A DNA stretch of 64,000 nucleotides. It comes from Caprimulgus europaeus. Taxonomy: Eukaryota > Chordata > Aves > Caprimulgiformes > Caprimulgidae. The stretch spans positions 6,184,001 through 6,248,000 of the forward strand of contig OU015540.1 of the NCBI GenBank assembly GCA_907165065.1, given 5' to 3'. Each line of letters opens with the position of its first letter. Position 1 is the first letter of the stretch. A program made the position numbers and the translations under genes. The notes below the pieces were generated by a model. The model did not search any database. It had not been told where the DNA came from and was given only the letters and a program-made list of their open reading frames with translations. Below, piece by piece: positions 45,770 through 57,884 of this stretch.

Positions 45770-47240
45770 ATGGATGCTGGGTGTAGAGACACCAAGATGT
45801 CTGAGAGCACCCCAGGATGCCCACAGGCAAGGTCCTTCAAATGTGGCAATAAGGCAAGGTACCCTGGAGGTGTCCCAACCTAGTCTACGTTTGTTTCCAT
45901 TTCCTGGTACCTTGATCTATGGGTTTGAATGACCACTTCCATTTTTTCCTGGTCTCCATTTAACCTTTGTTCCTGCTGTTCCTTACCCATTTTCCCAAAC
46001 ACTTTTCTCTAAGTTCCCATCAGACAGACCTGCAGAATGGACCCCAGCATAGCTGAAGCAAATTAATTTCAAAATTGAATAGATTTGCAGAAAATTTTTC
46101 TGCATGTTTCACCAGCTTGTGATGCTCCAGTTGTTTTCACAAGCTTTAGATATCTGCTTATTCTTCTGCCTTGATCAGTAGTTACATGTCATAGCCTTAC
46201 TCCATTGGTAGAAAAGGGAATTAATCAAACCCTATAAAACATTCTCCACGTTCAGTCTCTTACTGGGGTTCTATTGAGAAACAAATGATCCTTTAGGACT
46301 TAAATCAATGTCCACTGAGCCAATATCCTTCATGTGTTTTCAGTGGGGTTTGGATCAGCTCTTTAGCATGCACATTATTACAGTAAGTGTTATTTATCTA
46401 GAGATGATATGTAGCCTTGAAAAACGATCAGGAAAATTTTAAGCAGCCAAAGACAAATTCTACTTGATCACACATACAATAATGATTGATGGTAATGGAA
46501 AAAACCAAATGCTATAATGATGATTTACTCGCCTGTCAAAAAAAATTAGTCATCCTAGAACTGTGCCAAGCTCATGTGTATATGTGGGTGTGTACACAAA
46601 CACACGTGCATAGGTACATATGCGATGTCGCGTCTGTGACGGCAGCGTGTGCACATGCTCCAGGGCTGGGGAACACAATGACAAAGAGTCTCTTGCATAG
46701 TAGAAAATAGAATTCACAAGGGTGGCAGCAATATTTTGCGGAGGGATGATGAGAGGAAGCATCTAATTATCAACATGTGCCATGTGTTGTGTAGGAGAAC
46801 ATACAAAACACATATGCTGAGGCCTCGTTTCACACTGTCAGTTAAACCCATCTATTTTTAGGCACGGATGGTTTGACCATATTTCATCCCAGGGATTTCT
46901 GGTGATGCGGAATGGGGTTGATTTTGCAGGACTCTAGTGTCATCTATATACTATTGCATCTTTGAAATAGGTGTGCAATATCTTTGATCCAAAATTTATT
47001 TTTTCCAGCTGGGCTGTGGGGGTTGCTGCTACCAAGGGTTTGGGTTCCTTGCTGTTGATCGGGGAGGGGGGCTTTTTGTGGGTTTTTACTTATTGGGTTT
47101 TTTCCTCACCCCCAGCACAATTTCAGATCGTTTCAGGACATTAATGGTGGTCCTGAACCTCCCCTCCCATTTGAAACCAGCACAAGGGCGCAAGAGTGAA
47201 CGAGACCATCCCAAGATTTCTGTTTCTTTACATAAATCAA
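45770..47240. other. Intergenic sequence, no gene seen
   Basis: AT-leaning at 46060-46560 with no gene or RNA. A purine-pyrimidine alternating tract at 46571 is listed separately. G-rich text at 47061-47096 has G-tracts whose loops are too long for a strict G-quadruplex. Confidence 0.6.
46571..46625. repeat. Degenerate TG/CA alternating tract
   Basis: Alternating purine-pyrimidine text (TGTGTATATGTG, TGTGTACACA, CACACGTGCATA, GTACATATGCG) centred on the perfect 10-bp palindrome TGTGTACACA at 46589-46598. A decayed dinucleotide repeat with Z-DNA and hairpin potential. Confidence 0.7.
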
Positions 47241-47244
47241 ATTC

Positions 47245-47690
47245 TTTTACAATCCTTCAACATAACACATTAAAATATGCCTGTCTCGCCTGCTCTCTCC
47301 CGGTAGCGTTCTCCCGGATTGCCTGCGAGAGGAGAGGAAACCCCTGGGAATTGTTTAGCAGCGATTCACTGGGTCAGTGTATTAGAACAGACTCAAGTCT
47401 ATCAGCCAGATGGTGACTTCAGAAAAAAATTGACACACCATTTCAAACTGATTTCACGCAAACCCTCCTGAGGGGAGCCAGTGGGAATCCAGCAATCAGA
47501 TCTGTTGTGAATAAATATTACAAAATTGTCAATTACAAAAGGGATGTTTAAAATGTTTGACTGATTTAGAAGTCCATTCGTTCCTGGCCTTATACTTTGA
47601 CAACGGATCTTCCAATATCACTGACTGATTGCTTCCCTTGGCAAGAGAAATCGCGGCGTTTAATTTTTTTATTGGAAGAAGTTACTGTAC
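47245..47690. promoter_or_regulatory. Candidate conserved non-coding element(s)
   Basis: AT-leaning single-copy text: AACATAACACATTAAAATATGCC, GTGAATAAATATTACAAAATTGTC, GTTTGACTGATTTAGAAG and CGCGGCGTTTAATTTTTTTATTGG. A modest CpG patch lies near 47285-47330. A 190-codon plus-strand frame starts at 47629 but shows no recognisable domain. Enhancer-like by appearance only. Confidence 0.3.
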
Positions 47691-47699
47691 TGCCTTTCC

Positions 47700-48560
47700 A
47701 GGCTTTTATGGTAAGCAGGCATCTGAGATAAAAGCTAAGCCAGGTACAATTTGGAGCATGATGTCTTCTACAGATAGTGGCTTAAAAATGAGCATTGGAC
47801 TTAATAAGGTAATCAGGTTTGAACACTTTCAAAGCTACACAGGACCAAGGTCTCTCATGGGTAAATTTAATCGATGTACATGCAAATGTCTGCCTTTGCA
47901 GAGAGAAGAAGTTGGAATATCCCTTCAAGCACCAGCTATACATGATCATCAAGTTAGGTATTCAGCTGAAAAAGGTACTTGCCTTGCATTGCAACTCACA
48001 GTGGAGACGATTTTTGCTGTCCTGCTACCCATGCAACTGCTGTCAATCCATCACTTTCTCTGGCCTCGTTTCTTTGTCTTGAACTGCACGTCCAGGCAGG
48101 CCATTCCCATCTCAATAGGGCTCGCTGAGCCTTTCCCACCCTTGGCCACCCTCTCCCTCCATTGGATCGGAGCAACCCACAGTCACTTTTGGGCCACCTG
48201 AGCCCATTCCTGAACCATTGCAACTTCCTCATCGTAGACACTTCTGTTTCCAAGAGATCTTTGATTTTACCAGCACTACTAGAGCACTCTTTGCTTCCCT
48301 CTGATGGAGATCAGACCCCTGATGTGGTCATTCTTTTCTTTTTTTTTTCCCCCCATCTCTGAAGTGGCTTAATTTATTGTCCCAGGGTGGTTTCACCAGT
48401 TGTCTCTCCCTCTTTAGATCTTCATATAGTAAACAGTAAAGCTCACCTCTGACTGAAACTGTTGTTCCCACGTGGCTTTTAGCTGGTCTGCGCTATCTTA
48501 CCAGTTCTTTGCTCCCACCAGATGGAGATACGATCACTGGAAAGGACAATAAGGCATAAA
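47700..48560. other. Intergenic sequence, no gene seen
   Basis: The 190-codon frame (47629-48201) is the only notable ORF here. It lacks a domain, signal peptide or repeat structure, so it is not annotated as a gene. T and C runs at 48336-48356. Confidence 0.55.
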
Positions 48561-48564
48561 TCAA

Positions 48565-48720
48565 AGTTATTCCAGAAACAGAATTTCAGGGGGTTTTTAA
48601 GGATGAAAATGAAATGTATAAAGCTTTATTAGTGCAGTATTATCTAATTGAACCCAGATTGTAGAAAGGAATATATGATTTAGATAAATTTATATGCTAT
48701 ATTTCCAACCTAGATTTATC
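48565..48720. promoter_or_regulatory. Candidate conserved non-coding element
   Basis: AT-rich, non-repetitive text with AGCTTTATTAGTGCAG, GTATTATCTAATTGAACCC, TATGATTTAGATAAATTTATATGC and CCTAGATTTATC. Enhancer-like by appearance; no coding potential. Confidence 0.3.
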
Positions 48721-48724
48721 TCCA

Positions 48725-50770
48725 TTTCTGAGGGATTGTAGCACTTTCTAGGAGTCCTAACATCTCTTCCATAAATCTCTCTTTTAAAAAATCCAGATCC
48801 CCAGCCTTGCCTCTCCAGATTATATGTACAATTCAGCCATCAGCCTGAACTGGAGCCAGGCCTGGAAGAGCCTTTCTCAGCAAATATTTGTCCATCTTTT
48901 TAGAGATTTGGTTTGCCTGACTCAGAGGCGCTCTGGACGCAAGCAGCGATGTGTGGTATTTATATTGCCTTTCGCTGCGCCCTTGCTCTCTTTGCAGTGG
49001 TTGTAGATGGCTCCAAAGAAGAAAGAGCCATAAAAACCACCTTTGCCCAGGAGGGATGGAAGATGACCTCACATCTGGGTGACACCTGTGGGCTCTGTCC
49101 CTCTTGCTCTAAATACCTGTTGTTCATCAGCACAGCAGCCCTGCTCCTTGCTGAAACACCCCGTGCTGTTGGGACAGTCTGGGTCATGCTGGTTCATGCG
49201 AAACCCTTGATGCAACCCCTCTTGCCTTGGGCACACACCTCCCTCCCCAGTGCATTTGCACTCAGTGCTTTTCCTCACTTCCCCTCCTCAGCCCAGAGAC
49301 AGCATCACTGACCTGCCAGTACCCCCAGCCCTGGCTTTGCCTCTCCTTGAAATTGTATCTGGCTGCCCCTCCAGAGAGATCTGGGAGAATCGCACGCTTT
49401 GCAACAGCAATGTCATGGTGCAGCAGCCCTGGGAAGCTGAGATGGGGTCCAAGTCCCTTTGGCACTGAGGGCTTCTCCTTACCACCCCCCTGCAGTCCCC
49501 CAAGTGTCCAGCCACTGCTGGTTCCTTGGGATGGAGCAACAAAACAAAGACAAAACTGCACATGATTTGAGTAGCTGTGATCAGGGTTTCCCTGCTGAGG
49601 TTTGAGGCTCTTCTCCAGCCTGTCCTGGCCATGAGGTCCCCACTCTTCCTTAACGTCCTTCCCAGGCGCTGGAGAAACACTTTGGTGGCACCAGAGCTCT
49701 GCCATCAATCTTCTGCAGAGCTCCTCCTCACTGGACTGCTCAGCAGTTTCTCAAACTCACGAGCCCCCGCACAACCTCAAGCTCTCTCCCCAGCTGTCCC
49801 CATACCCTGCTGAGGTCCCCCCACATGGTGCTTCAGACAGCATCCAACCTGCTTGCCTGGGAAACTGCCTGCCGGGGCGACTGGTGGAAATAGAGACCTG
49901 GGAACATCAGATTGAGTTGCACGGTCATTATTTCCAGGAGCCTCTTGATCGGCAGTATGAAAGGCAACAGCAAAGGTCATCCTGAACTTTAAACTCAACA
50001 CCATGCCCCATCCCCCCAGCAAAGCACTTTCCACCCAGGCAGTAAATCTTGCTGCGATGAGGGAGAGCTCACCATTTCCAAAGAGCAGGTCCTCCCCAGA
50101 CATCCACTACAGCATCTGAGCCTGCGTTCATCCAAGGGAGAGACCCAAACGTTTTGTTTTGAAGCTCTGACCCAACTCAGCCTCCATCTACATCTTCTTT
50201 GCCACCACAAGATGTTGGGTGACCCAGCCCTGGTCCTGAACTGGTCTGTTCCTACAGCACAGTGGGCCACAGGGATGGATCTCACAAGCTCGGATGGGGT
50301 GTGCTATAGAGACAATCCAGGCACAGGAAAATTGAAGGGACCTGAGTCTACTGACCACCTCAAAAGCAAGAAGATAAGGCAGGCAGCGTTGGTTTTCTCC
50401 ACCTCTGGGCTCCAGGGGGATTTTCCATTCCAGGGAGCATTGAAGGCTTGTTGGAGGGGGGTCAGTGTTCCCAAATCACTGCCATGCTTTCAAAGAAGTG
50501 TTTCTCTCCATGGTGTGGGGGTACCTTTACAAAATCTGCTCATTGCACATCAAGAGGCATTGCTGGTAGCAAAGAGAAACACCCAAAGAACAAGAAAATA
50601 AGTCTCTGGCTTCAGAAACGCTTCCACCTAAAACATTCAGATTTGGGTCAGTATTCTGGGGAATTTTTAATAAAATGACTCAGAAATTTTCCCCTGAACA
50701 GCATTTGACACCACTTTTGTCAGCCACTGAAATTGCGTCGCACCCTCCTAGGTCTACTCCGAGGTTTCAC
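48725..50770. other. Intergenic sequence, no gene seen
   Basis: GC-moderate text with overlapping frames on both strands (up to 148 codons near 49.3-49.7 kb), none recognisable. No RNA or clear transposon. Confidence 0.6.
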
Positions 50771-50789
50771 ACTCTTGCATGCTCTCTCT

Positions 50790-51260
50790 TTTTTTTCCCC
50801 CTTCCTTCCCTATAATAAGATTTATTATTGGGTTATTCTTCATGGTATATTAGCCCTTAGCCAGAGTTGGTGCTGACAGAAATGTTAGTCATTTGGGCTC
50901 TGCTTAACCTGCTAAGAAGAACTGAATTTACAGAATGGGACGAGGCTTTTTATGATTTCATTCCAGAGCCAAATCAGATAAGAATAATTATCCTCTCCTG
51001 GGATATTAGGCAGCACCTCCCCAGCACCGGCAGCTGACAGCTGTTTTATTGGTTGAGTCACTTGGGTCTGGAGTCGAGGATTAATTGTTCGTGTGTCCGG
51101 GTGGCTCCAGGAACAACAGTGAAAGGTTCTTTCTGGAGATGGGAGATAATTTATTTTCAATTGTTTTCATGCACATGATTTCAGTGGACAAGCTGAATTA
51201 AAAATAAAATTGCATAAATAACCATGCTTCCACCACCCTCTGCATCTGCTGTTAAACACT
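50790..51260. promoter_or_regulatory. Candidate conserved non-coding element(s)
   Basis: Notable strings are CTATAATAAGATTTATTATTGGG, AGAATAATTATCCTCTCC (50980 region), GTTTTATTGGTTGAGTCACTTGG (a TGAGTCA AP-1 core near 51055), GGATTAATTGTTCGTGTG (about 51078) and AATTAAAAATAAAATTGC. Several factor-type sites sit in single-copy-looking sequence. No protein-like frame. Confidence 0.4.
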
Positions 51261-51539
51261 GACTTGTGCATTTCGGATCTAGGGATCTTTAGCAGAAACA
51301 AATGTAACCTCAGAGTGAAAATATGCTCCTTCCAAGATGAGTCCAAGTCCACTTTGTCACCAAACGTCCTCTCTGACCAATCTGCGAAGGCAGTATCCGA
51401 CGCTCACCGAATCCTTCCTTGGCACCCACCCCCAAATGCTTTTATTCAGAATTAATTTACTCCTGCCTATCACCTGCTTGAGATTATTCTAATGATAATG
51501 GCCACGATCCAAAGCAAATTAAAAACCAGTGGCGAGGCT

Positions 51540-51710
51540 CTCCCTGACTTCAGCAGCTCTGCACCCGGCTGAGCGCAGCCTCGCACGAGCCTCCCTCTTC
51601 CCCCGACGGCAGGATTTGGCCTCCCCCCTCGCCGGGGACACACGCTGTGCCTATCTGATGGGCAGAAGGGGCCCGGGATGCGGGTGAGGAAGGCAGTTGC
51701 CTCGAGCAGC
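51540..51710. promoter_or_regulatory. Small CpG cluster
   Basis: About twelve CpGs occur in 170 bases, for example GCGCAGCCTCGCACGAGCC-type text near 51575-51594 and CCTCGCCGGGG near 51626. The 247-codon minus-strand frame (51470-52213) and its neighbours arise because GC-rich text has few stops. It may be a small CpG island beside the AT-rich text at 51.4-51.5 kb. Confidence 0.35.
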
Positions 51711-51714
51711 AGGA

Positions 51715-53760
51715 GCTTGGGCAGCACAACACCCACTGCCCAGCTTGTCTGCGTGGCTCTGCCAGCTCTGGGGAAGCCAGCGAGGCTTCCCTGCTCACCC
51801 AGCCCTGGGATGCAGGCAGCAGGAGGAATAAAAGTCCCCTGTTCTCCAAGGATTTGCTGCCAGCTTGCTGCCCAGCATCCCTTCTTCTCCAGCTCATGGC
51901 AGGTACCTGTCCATGGGTTGCGTTTTGCCTGGGTGCTGAGGAGGGGGAGCATCTCCGAGGGGGTTTTTGGGCTGAGGTTTGCTGCTGGGCATTGCTGTTT
52001 GTTTGAACAGGATGGTGCAAGTCCTCTAGCCCTCTTGCAGAGCTCATTCCAGTGCTCCCATGGTTGTAGCTCATCCTGCAATTGCTGTGCCCCAAAACAG
52101 GGGAGAAGTTCTGTGAGAAATAGCCAGGCTGTGTGCAGGAAGAAATTTAAAACCAGTGTTTCCCACCCTTGCCCCTCTGACATCTTTGTGTCATGTCTAA
52201 ATCCATGATACAATTGCTTTGGATGTCCAGGAGAGTTTTAAGTGCATCCCAAGGAGAAGAAAAAGAATCAGATCAAACCATCCCTGGGGCTTGCTGAGCA
52301 AGCAGGGGGTCTTACAGCTCTGGAGCAGGGTGGGTCCTTGCAGTGCTGCACATCAAACCCAGGGTAGCAGCCCGTGATGCCAGGTCTGAGTCAGCAAGGA
52401 CCAGACAGAGCCACAGGGACAGTAGGCAGGTATAAAATGCACCAGTTGCTGGCTTTTCACCCAGCATTGAGAATATGAAATCCATGGACACACAGCAGCT
52501 CTCAGATGAACCTTGGGCCAAGGTCCAGGTGCTGCTCCAGCCTGGGGGTTGATGGCCTTTGTTGTCCAAGGCAGACAACCCTCTTCTCTTTTACTATGGC
52601 ATTCGTGCTCCTTGTGTAGTGGAGGTGGGTGCAGATGGTGGAGTTCAAGCTTTCTACTTAATCAATAGGCTTGGGTGCACCATGCCAGCACCAACCCTGT
52701 CCTGCCTCAGGAGACCTTTCAGTCTCAGCACAAAATATGGAGGAAAAATATGAGTGTGCCCAGAGACAGGAATACTTTAAGATAAAATACATCACAGTAA
52801 ACATGGAGGAGGAGCCATCTCCAAGTTTCTACATGAGCCAGGGATGTGCCTGTCTGCTACTGTAGCCCCCAGTGCTTTTCCCCTACAGCAGATAAAGGAG
52901 TTGAGTTCTTTGTGTGCATGGAAAAGGGGTTGGACAATATTCAGGCTTGGCACAAAGTGAGCAAAACTCCCACTGAAGCCAACAAGCGTCTTTGCCCACT
53001 TCTGCCAGGACTAACTTTGTCCCTGAGGCTATTACCCAGGAGCTCTCAGGCAGTTCGGGTGCACAGTGCTGATCTGTCAGATGAGGAAGTTATGAGGAAG
53101 CAATGGAGTGTCACAAAGAGATTGAAGAGAATTGATACGTGAGTCCGGATAATTATGAGGTTGCCAGTCCGGTGTCATTTCACGGCTGGGCTGGCTCTTT
53201 GTGGTGTATGATACCCATCAACGCAAAAATGGAAATGAAGATAAATGGGGCAATGGCAGAAGCAGTTAGATCTATCTTGCAGGCTGATTACTGAAGCTCT
53301 CTGTTGATTGAGGAACAGCACCCTCCATCAGCAACAAGGGGTGAATTTCTGAGTTGGAAAGTGTGACTTGCTACAACCTGCTATGGGATCCACAGCAAGC
53401 CCTTGAGGACATGGTCACCAGGCTGAGCAATCCAAGAAAGTGATTTGCCAAACTATACTTTTCCAAGGTAAAGTTGTTGCTCTGCTGTATCTGCTTTGCT
53501 TATTGGGGTGAGTGTAACAGGCAAGGCTGAAGTGGAACAATGATGCAGCTGGGCTAGGAGGACACAAGGGATTGACGAAGCCACAGAGTGTAAATTTTAA
53601 GGTAGATTAGAAATAATATGAACTAAGACAGAGAGTCTTACAGGATGTCACATGCAATAAAAATGTAGGAGAAGCAAAGGCTTAACTTCAGAGGAAGAAG
53701 AGAAGAAGAAATAGTTTCCACGCAGGAGAGAGCTTTCTCTGATGTACCTGATCTGAGTCT
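51715..53760. other. Intergenic sequence, no gene seen
   Basis: No supportable gene. Overlapping open frames at 51.5-52.2 kb occur in three or more frames on both strands and have no recognisable domains. A (GAA)n-like purine stretch occurs near 53691-53711. Confidence 0.6.
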
Positions 53761-53764
53761 CAGT

Positions 53765-53830
53765 AGACAGGACACTGAGGCTCAGCTGGGCAGCATGACT
53801 TTCTCAAGGTCCCATCAGTTCTTCCTTCCC
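53765..53830 (-). mobile_element. Possible MIR/L2-type SINE remnant
   Basis: CACTGAGGCTCAGCTGGGCAGCATGACTTTCTCAAGGTCCCATCAG follows, in order, the reverse MIR consensus 'actgaggcacagagaggttaagtgacttgcccaaggtcacacag'. The similarity is over about 50 bases and is imperfect. Other parts of the element are not seen. Confidence 0.4.
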
Positions 53831-53834
53831 TGGG

Positions 53835-55390
53835 AGGGAAGTGCAAATGACAAAAACATGGAAATTTGTGATTTGCACAAGCTCGTGTTGCATCCTGAAG
53901 GTGACCTACACTCACTAAATCTGTCCCGACAGCAGCTGCAGACAGGCACCCCTGAAAAGTCAGAGAAGCAAAATTTTAGAAGAGGCAAGGCATTTCCTAC
54001 AAAAAAAGAGTTGTAGGAATTACAAGAAGAGGAAGAACAGCAGATGATGCTGTGCAGTAAACAAAATTATGTTGACTATAAGTGGATTTAGATACAGAAA
54101 TTTTTGTTGCATGTATGCAGCTACCCATAGCCTGACAAACTCACTCCAGGACTGACCATGGAGATCCACTTTGGAGGCTCTGTCTACAGAGAGGTGCCAG
54201 AAACCCCAGGGTAGTTGTGAAGGGCCAAGTGGTGGAGGAGGAGAAGCTCTAAGGATGGTTTCAAGGAAACAAGTATTTTTATTGTGATCCCCAGCCCTCT
54301 GCAAAGGGGAGCAATGCCAAACAGATGATGACATGATTTATTTGTGAAAGGTGCTGCCCTCATCATGCATGAGATGTCCAGGAAATAAAGGCTTTCAGAC
54401 CTCAATTAGCAATGAGATTCCAGTGATAACAAAGTGCTGATTGCTGGCTGGACTGGAGGAGAGCAAGACCTGATTAGGGGAGTAGTGGAGGGTGTCTCTG
54501 TAAACATGTCCAAATCCGGGGCCAAACTGTTGGGTTGACTTTACCTGTCACCCTCCACATCTCCCCCCACTTCCATGAGCTGAGAACATGTGGGAACATT
54601 AGTCCATATTCACTGCAAGGTCTCCAAAGAGAGGACATCTTTTAGAACTCAGGAGATGGAGATTTGGGGAACAAGCACTTGCAGCAAGAGTGTGCAGTGT
54701 TTTACAGATCTCGATGGGGATGTTGCTCTGCATCCACCTCAGCCAGGAAAGAGAAAGGCTTGGGTCAGGCAGAGAAGCACTACATGAAATACAACTGCAC
54801 TGAAATCACCACTAGACCCCACATCCTGCTCAGGATAAGGGGAAATTTGAACATCATCCAAGTTTAGGATGCTAAGCAAAGTGAGGAGCACTTGGGGTCC
54901 CACCTTGCCCCTGCAAAGAAGAGCACTATGGAGAAGAGAAGACAGAGTGTCCATATTACAAGCCTAGCAAACATTTAATACAAAGGCCAGTAGCTCCAGA
55001 TGGTTCCTTCGTGAAGCATAACTAAGACGTTGACAAGGGATTTAAAAACTTTGCCACGTCAAAGCAAGAAATTGGAACTGGATGCAGTTTTATTGGAAAT
55101 GTGGAGTTTTTTTCCATTTCCATGTTCAATAGAAAACTTAAAGATTGAAAGGAAAGCTCTCTGGGGATGGAAAATCTCCTCCAGTTCACCCCACGGCTGA
55201 CAATGCGGACGATAGCTTTTCAAACCAAGGCTGAGACCTCCCCTGGGAGGAAAAACGGCAGGAGCAAGGTCAAAAGGTTAAAGCTTAAATTTAGGAGACT
55301 TGTTTTCTTCATTACTTCTTAATTTCACACTTTAAGAGAAGAATTTAATAGCACAAATTTGGGGAATATTTCCATTTTCCCTGTTAGGAG
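53835..55390. other. Intergenic sequence, no gene seen
   Basis: Ordinary composition with AT-leaning text near 55270-55380. No gene, RNA or clear repeat. Confidence 0.6.
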
Positions 55391-55509
55391 GTAGTTGCCT
55401 GCAGCGGGTGCAAGCAGTACTCCAGGGTTTCGTTCTCTTCCTGGCAGAGCGGTGGTGGGAGGTTGGTGGGTTGAGGATCAAGAGACCTCATCTGCTCCAA
55501 TGTACTCTG

Positions 55510-55757
55510 GAAACCAGGAGCAAGTTATTTACCATTTTCTGTTTTTTCTCCTTTGTAAGAAAGAGTGCAAAACAAGTAACTGTAGCTGAAAAGGGCTGTC
55601 AAGTACTTAGTGTGGTCCTCAGCAGCAGTACTCCAGATGTGTCATGCCCCTGATTTCTCAGGGAGGTGGTGGGACACTCATGCCTGTGCCTCAGTTTCTT
55701 TGGCTGTGGCAAAGCTGTGCTGTCCTCCGAAATGGGCTGGGGATGTGATAATAAATC
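55510..55757 (+). mobile_element. Possible MIR/L2-type SINE remnants
   Basis: Two pieces recall forward MIR. At 55516-55560, GAGCAAGTTATTTACCATTTTCTG...CTCCTTTGTAAGA parallels 'gggcaagtcacttaacctctctg...ctcatctgtaaaa'. At 55681-55755, GCCTGTGCCTCAGTTTCTTTGGCTG, then AAATGGGCTGGGGATGTGATAATA, parallels 'ctgtgcctcagtttcctcatctgtaaaatggggataataa' with an insertion. They may be one disrupted copy or two copies. Decay is heavy, and chance cannot be ruled out. Confidence 0.35.
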
Positions 55758-55989
55758 AGCCAGCTAACAGGACTCAGAGCTGCTGTAACAAAAACAAGCA
55801 GGAGAAAGTTGGTATCTTTTCTTTTTCTTTTTTTTTCCCCCCCAAATCAAATGCAAACCTCCTCTGCTCAAATCCTCCACGCTTAATGTGGGACACTGCC
55901 AGTTTAAGAGCGGGGCAAAGCAGGGATTTCCAATGCAAAATTCAGGACAGTCGAGAGGCGATGTAATAATTGTCAGTCCAGAGAGCATC

Positions 55990-56490
55990 CCGGTGCACAT
56001 GTTCGGAGGATAAGAGTGTCACCAGAGTCTATTGTCTGTCCCCTCTCTGTTAAAGTAGAGATAAGGCTGGGATAAATCTCACTGGGACATTCTGCCCTAT
56101 GATGTTATTTCATGCCACATCACCTAATAGGTGTATTTTCACACTGCTTGCTACTGCTGTGAGGCTCTGCAGCTCCTAGCCAGGCTGACAATCTCACTAT
56201 ATGGAGAATGGAATAGTGACGGCTAATTGATTTTACAGCAGTACCGAAGGACAGACAATGAAAGTACCATCAATTTAATCCACTATTTAATGGTTCCAAT
56301 TTAGCCTCTGTAAATGCTCACTAAACTAATTTCTCTGGGTTCAGCAATCTGAAAAGCTATCATATCTCTAATCTCCTTCAATATATTCATCTGGAAAAGG
56401 GAATTTAGCCAATTCTGATGTGCGGAGATGATCTGTTAGCACAGTGTAAATGTTTATAACACGGCAATCTAGTTCGTTTATAAGGATATG
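55990..56490. promoter_or_regulatory. Long candidate conserved non-coding element
   Basis: About 500 bases of non-repetitive, AT-leaning sequence with CTATGATGTTATTTCATGCC, ATATGGAGAATGGAATAG, GACGGCTAATTGATTTTAC, CATCAATTTAATCCACTATTTAATGG, CTAAACTAATTTCTC and GTTTATAACACGGC. It has TAAT cores, GGAAT (TEAD-like) and MEF2-like AT boxes, few short repeats and no long frame. Its length and texture make it the most convincing conserved-looking block on the right side of the window. Alignment would settle this. Confidence 0.5.
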
Positions 56491-56499
56491 AAAAGTTTT

Positions 56500-57820
56500 A
56501 TTGGGGAGGGCACTGAAGTGGAACCACGGGATAATAGGCAGTTACCCAGCAGTCTCTGGGAGCCAGGGAGCAGGCAGGCATGCAGAAAAATACTAGGATT
56601 TACTTTAATCCCAAATTGTAAGCTAAAGTTCTGCCCAGTACATGATGCACCTGGGACTGCTGGAACAAAGGATTGTCTCCCGTCCCCCCGTGACCCAGGC
56701 TTTCACGCTACGCCATGATAGCAACAGTCATTTTGCTTCCTCCAAGAGGCTGAAAATTAGTTTAGTTTTAGCACATATATATCTCCTTGTCCAACCAAGT
56801 TGCTAGTGGGGAGATATTCTTGAGGGCACTTTCTCTCCTGTAAGGTTTGGGGGATTTGGGTTTTGGCTTCTGGGTTTTTTTACAGAAGTTGGATTTTTCT
56901 TGGTTAAGTCTGGTTGCCCCCAAGCCCTTGACCCTACCAGTGATCCTCTCCAGCTGCCAGGGTCCCTCTGCTACTTGCTCAGCTCCCAGACAGCCCTCAG
57001 ACTCTTCTGAAGTCAAGGTGGAGTTTTGTCCCCAGTTGCAGTAGGAACAAGACCCGATGACCTGTCTTTAGAGGGAAAAATTCCCTTGAGCATAAAGGCT
57101 CATCTCCAGCAATTTGTCTTTACCCCCCCTCACTTGGAGGAGGGTCTGTCCTAGGTCCAGATCCAAAAACTACAATTTTCCACTGGTAAATATACCAAGT
57201 TTCAGACCTGGACTCCGTGCAAGCGTCATTCCTCCCTCTTTGTTGTCTCTATGATGAAGAGAACAGAGACTATGATGAAGAGAGCAGAACTAGCATGTGC
57301 TGGTTCTGCTCCTAGAAAATGGTGGCTGTTACTAAAGCTGCTGTGGACACTGGGAACTTGAGACAGACCATTTCTTGCACTTAGAAATTTTAAAACTCCC
57401 ATCAAGATTACACTTGCAGGAGGAATATTCACTTTTGGGAGCCATTCAAAGCCTCAGAGTTTTGTTAGTAAGAAGGAAGAGATAAAACCTCTCACTCCAC
57501 CACAAGAGAGAAGGATGACAGTGAAATAGTCTCTGTGCATGTTCTCTTATTTTATATATAATGCACATTTCTACTCCTTCCTCTAATAATTGCCACATGC
57601 TCATATGACAGCAGGAGAGGATCCACCCGTGTAAACATACATACAGGCTTGCCTGTGTGCAGATGCATGGGAGCAGCTCACAGAATGTCAGAGGAGCTCT
57701 TCATCCCCAGCTTGCCACCATCATGCCTGGTTTGTCACTCCCTGGCATTTTGACAGGACCTGGCAAAGCCACACGGGCATCCAGGAGTGGGGCTGGCATT
57801 AACTGGCCTGGGCTGTCGAA
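56500..57820. other. Intergenic sequence, no gene seen
   Basis: No gene or RNA supported. A two-copy imperfect duplication at 57250-57290 is listed separately. Confidence 0.6.
57250..57290. repeat. Imperfect 20-21-bp tandem duplication
   Basis: TATGATGAAGAGAACAGAGAC (57250-57270) is followed directly by TATGATGAAGAGAGCAGAAC (57271-57290). They match except for small changes. A local slippage duplication in purine-rich text. Confidence 0.85.
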
Positions 57821-57884
57821 TGTCTTTAATGGGAAGAGCACTTCTGGACTGCTGTGGCTTTGTAGTTCAACCATCTTTTTTTCC

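Noticed and set aside
47629-48201. 190-codon plus-strand ORF
   Set aside because: Residue composition looks random; no domain, repeat or membrane pattern. The start lies inside a candidate non-coding element.
48515-48530. CCACCAGATGGAG as a CTCF motif
   Set aside because: The essential GGC of the core is broken (GGA), so affinity would be poor.
51470-52213. 247-codon minus-strand ORF, the longest in the window
   Set aside because: GC-rich interval with several overlapping open frames on both strands, no domain or signal I recognise, and its 3' end runs into AT-rich non-coding-looking text.
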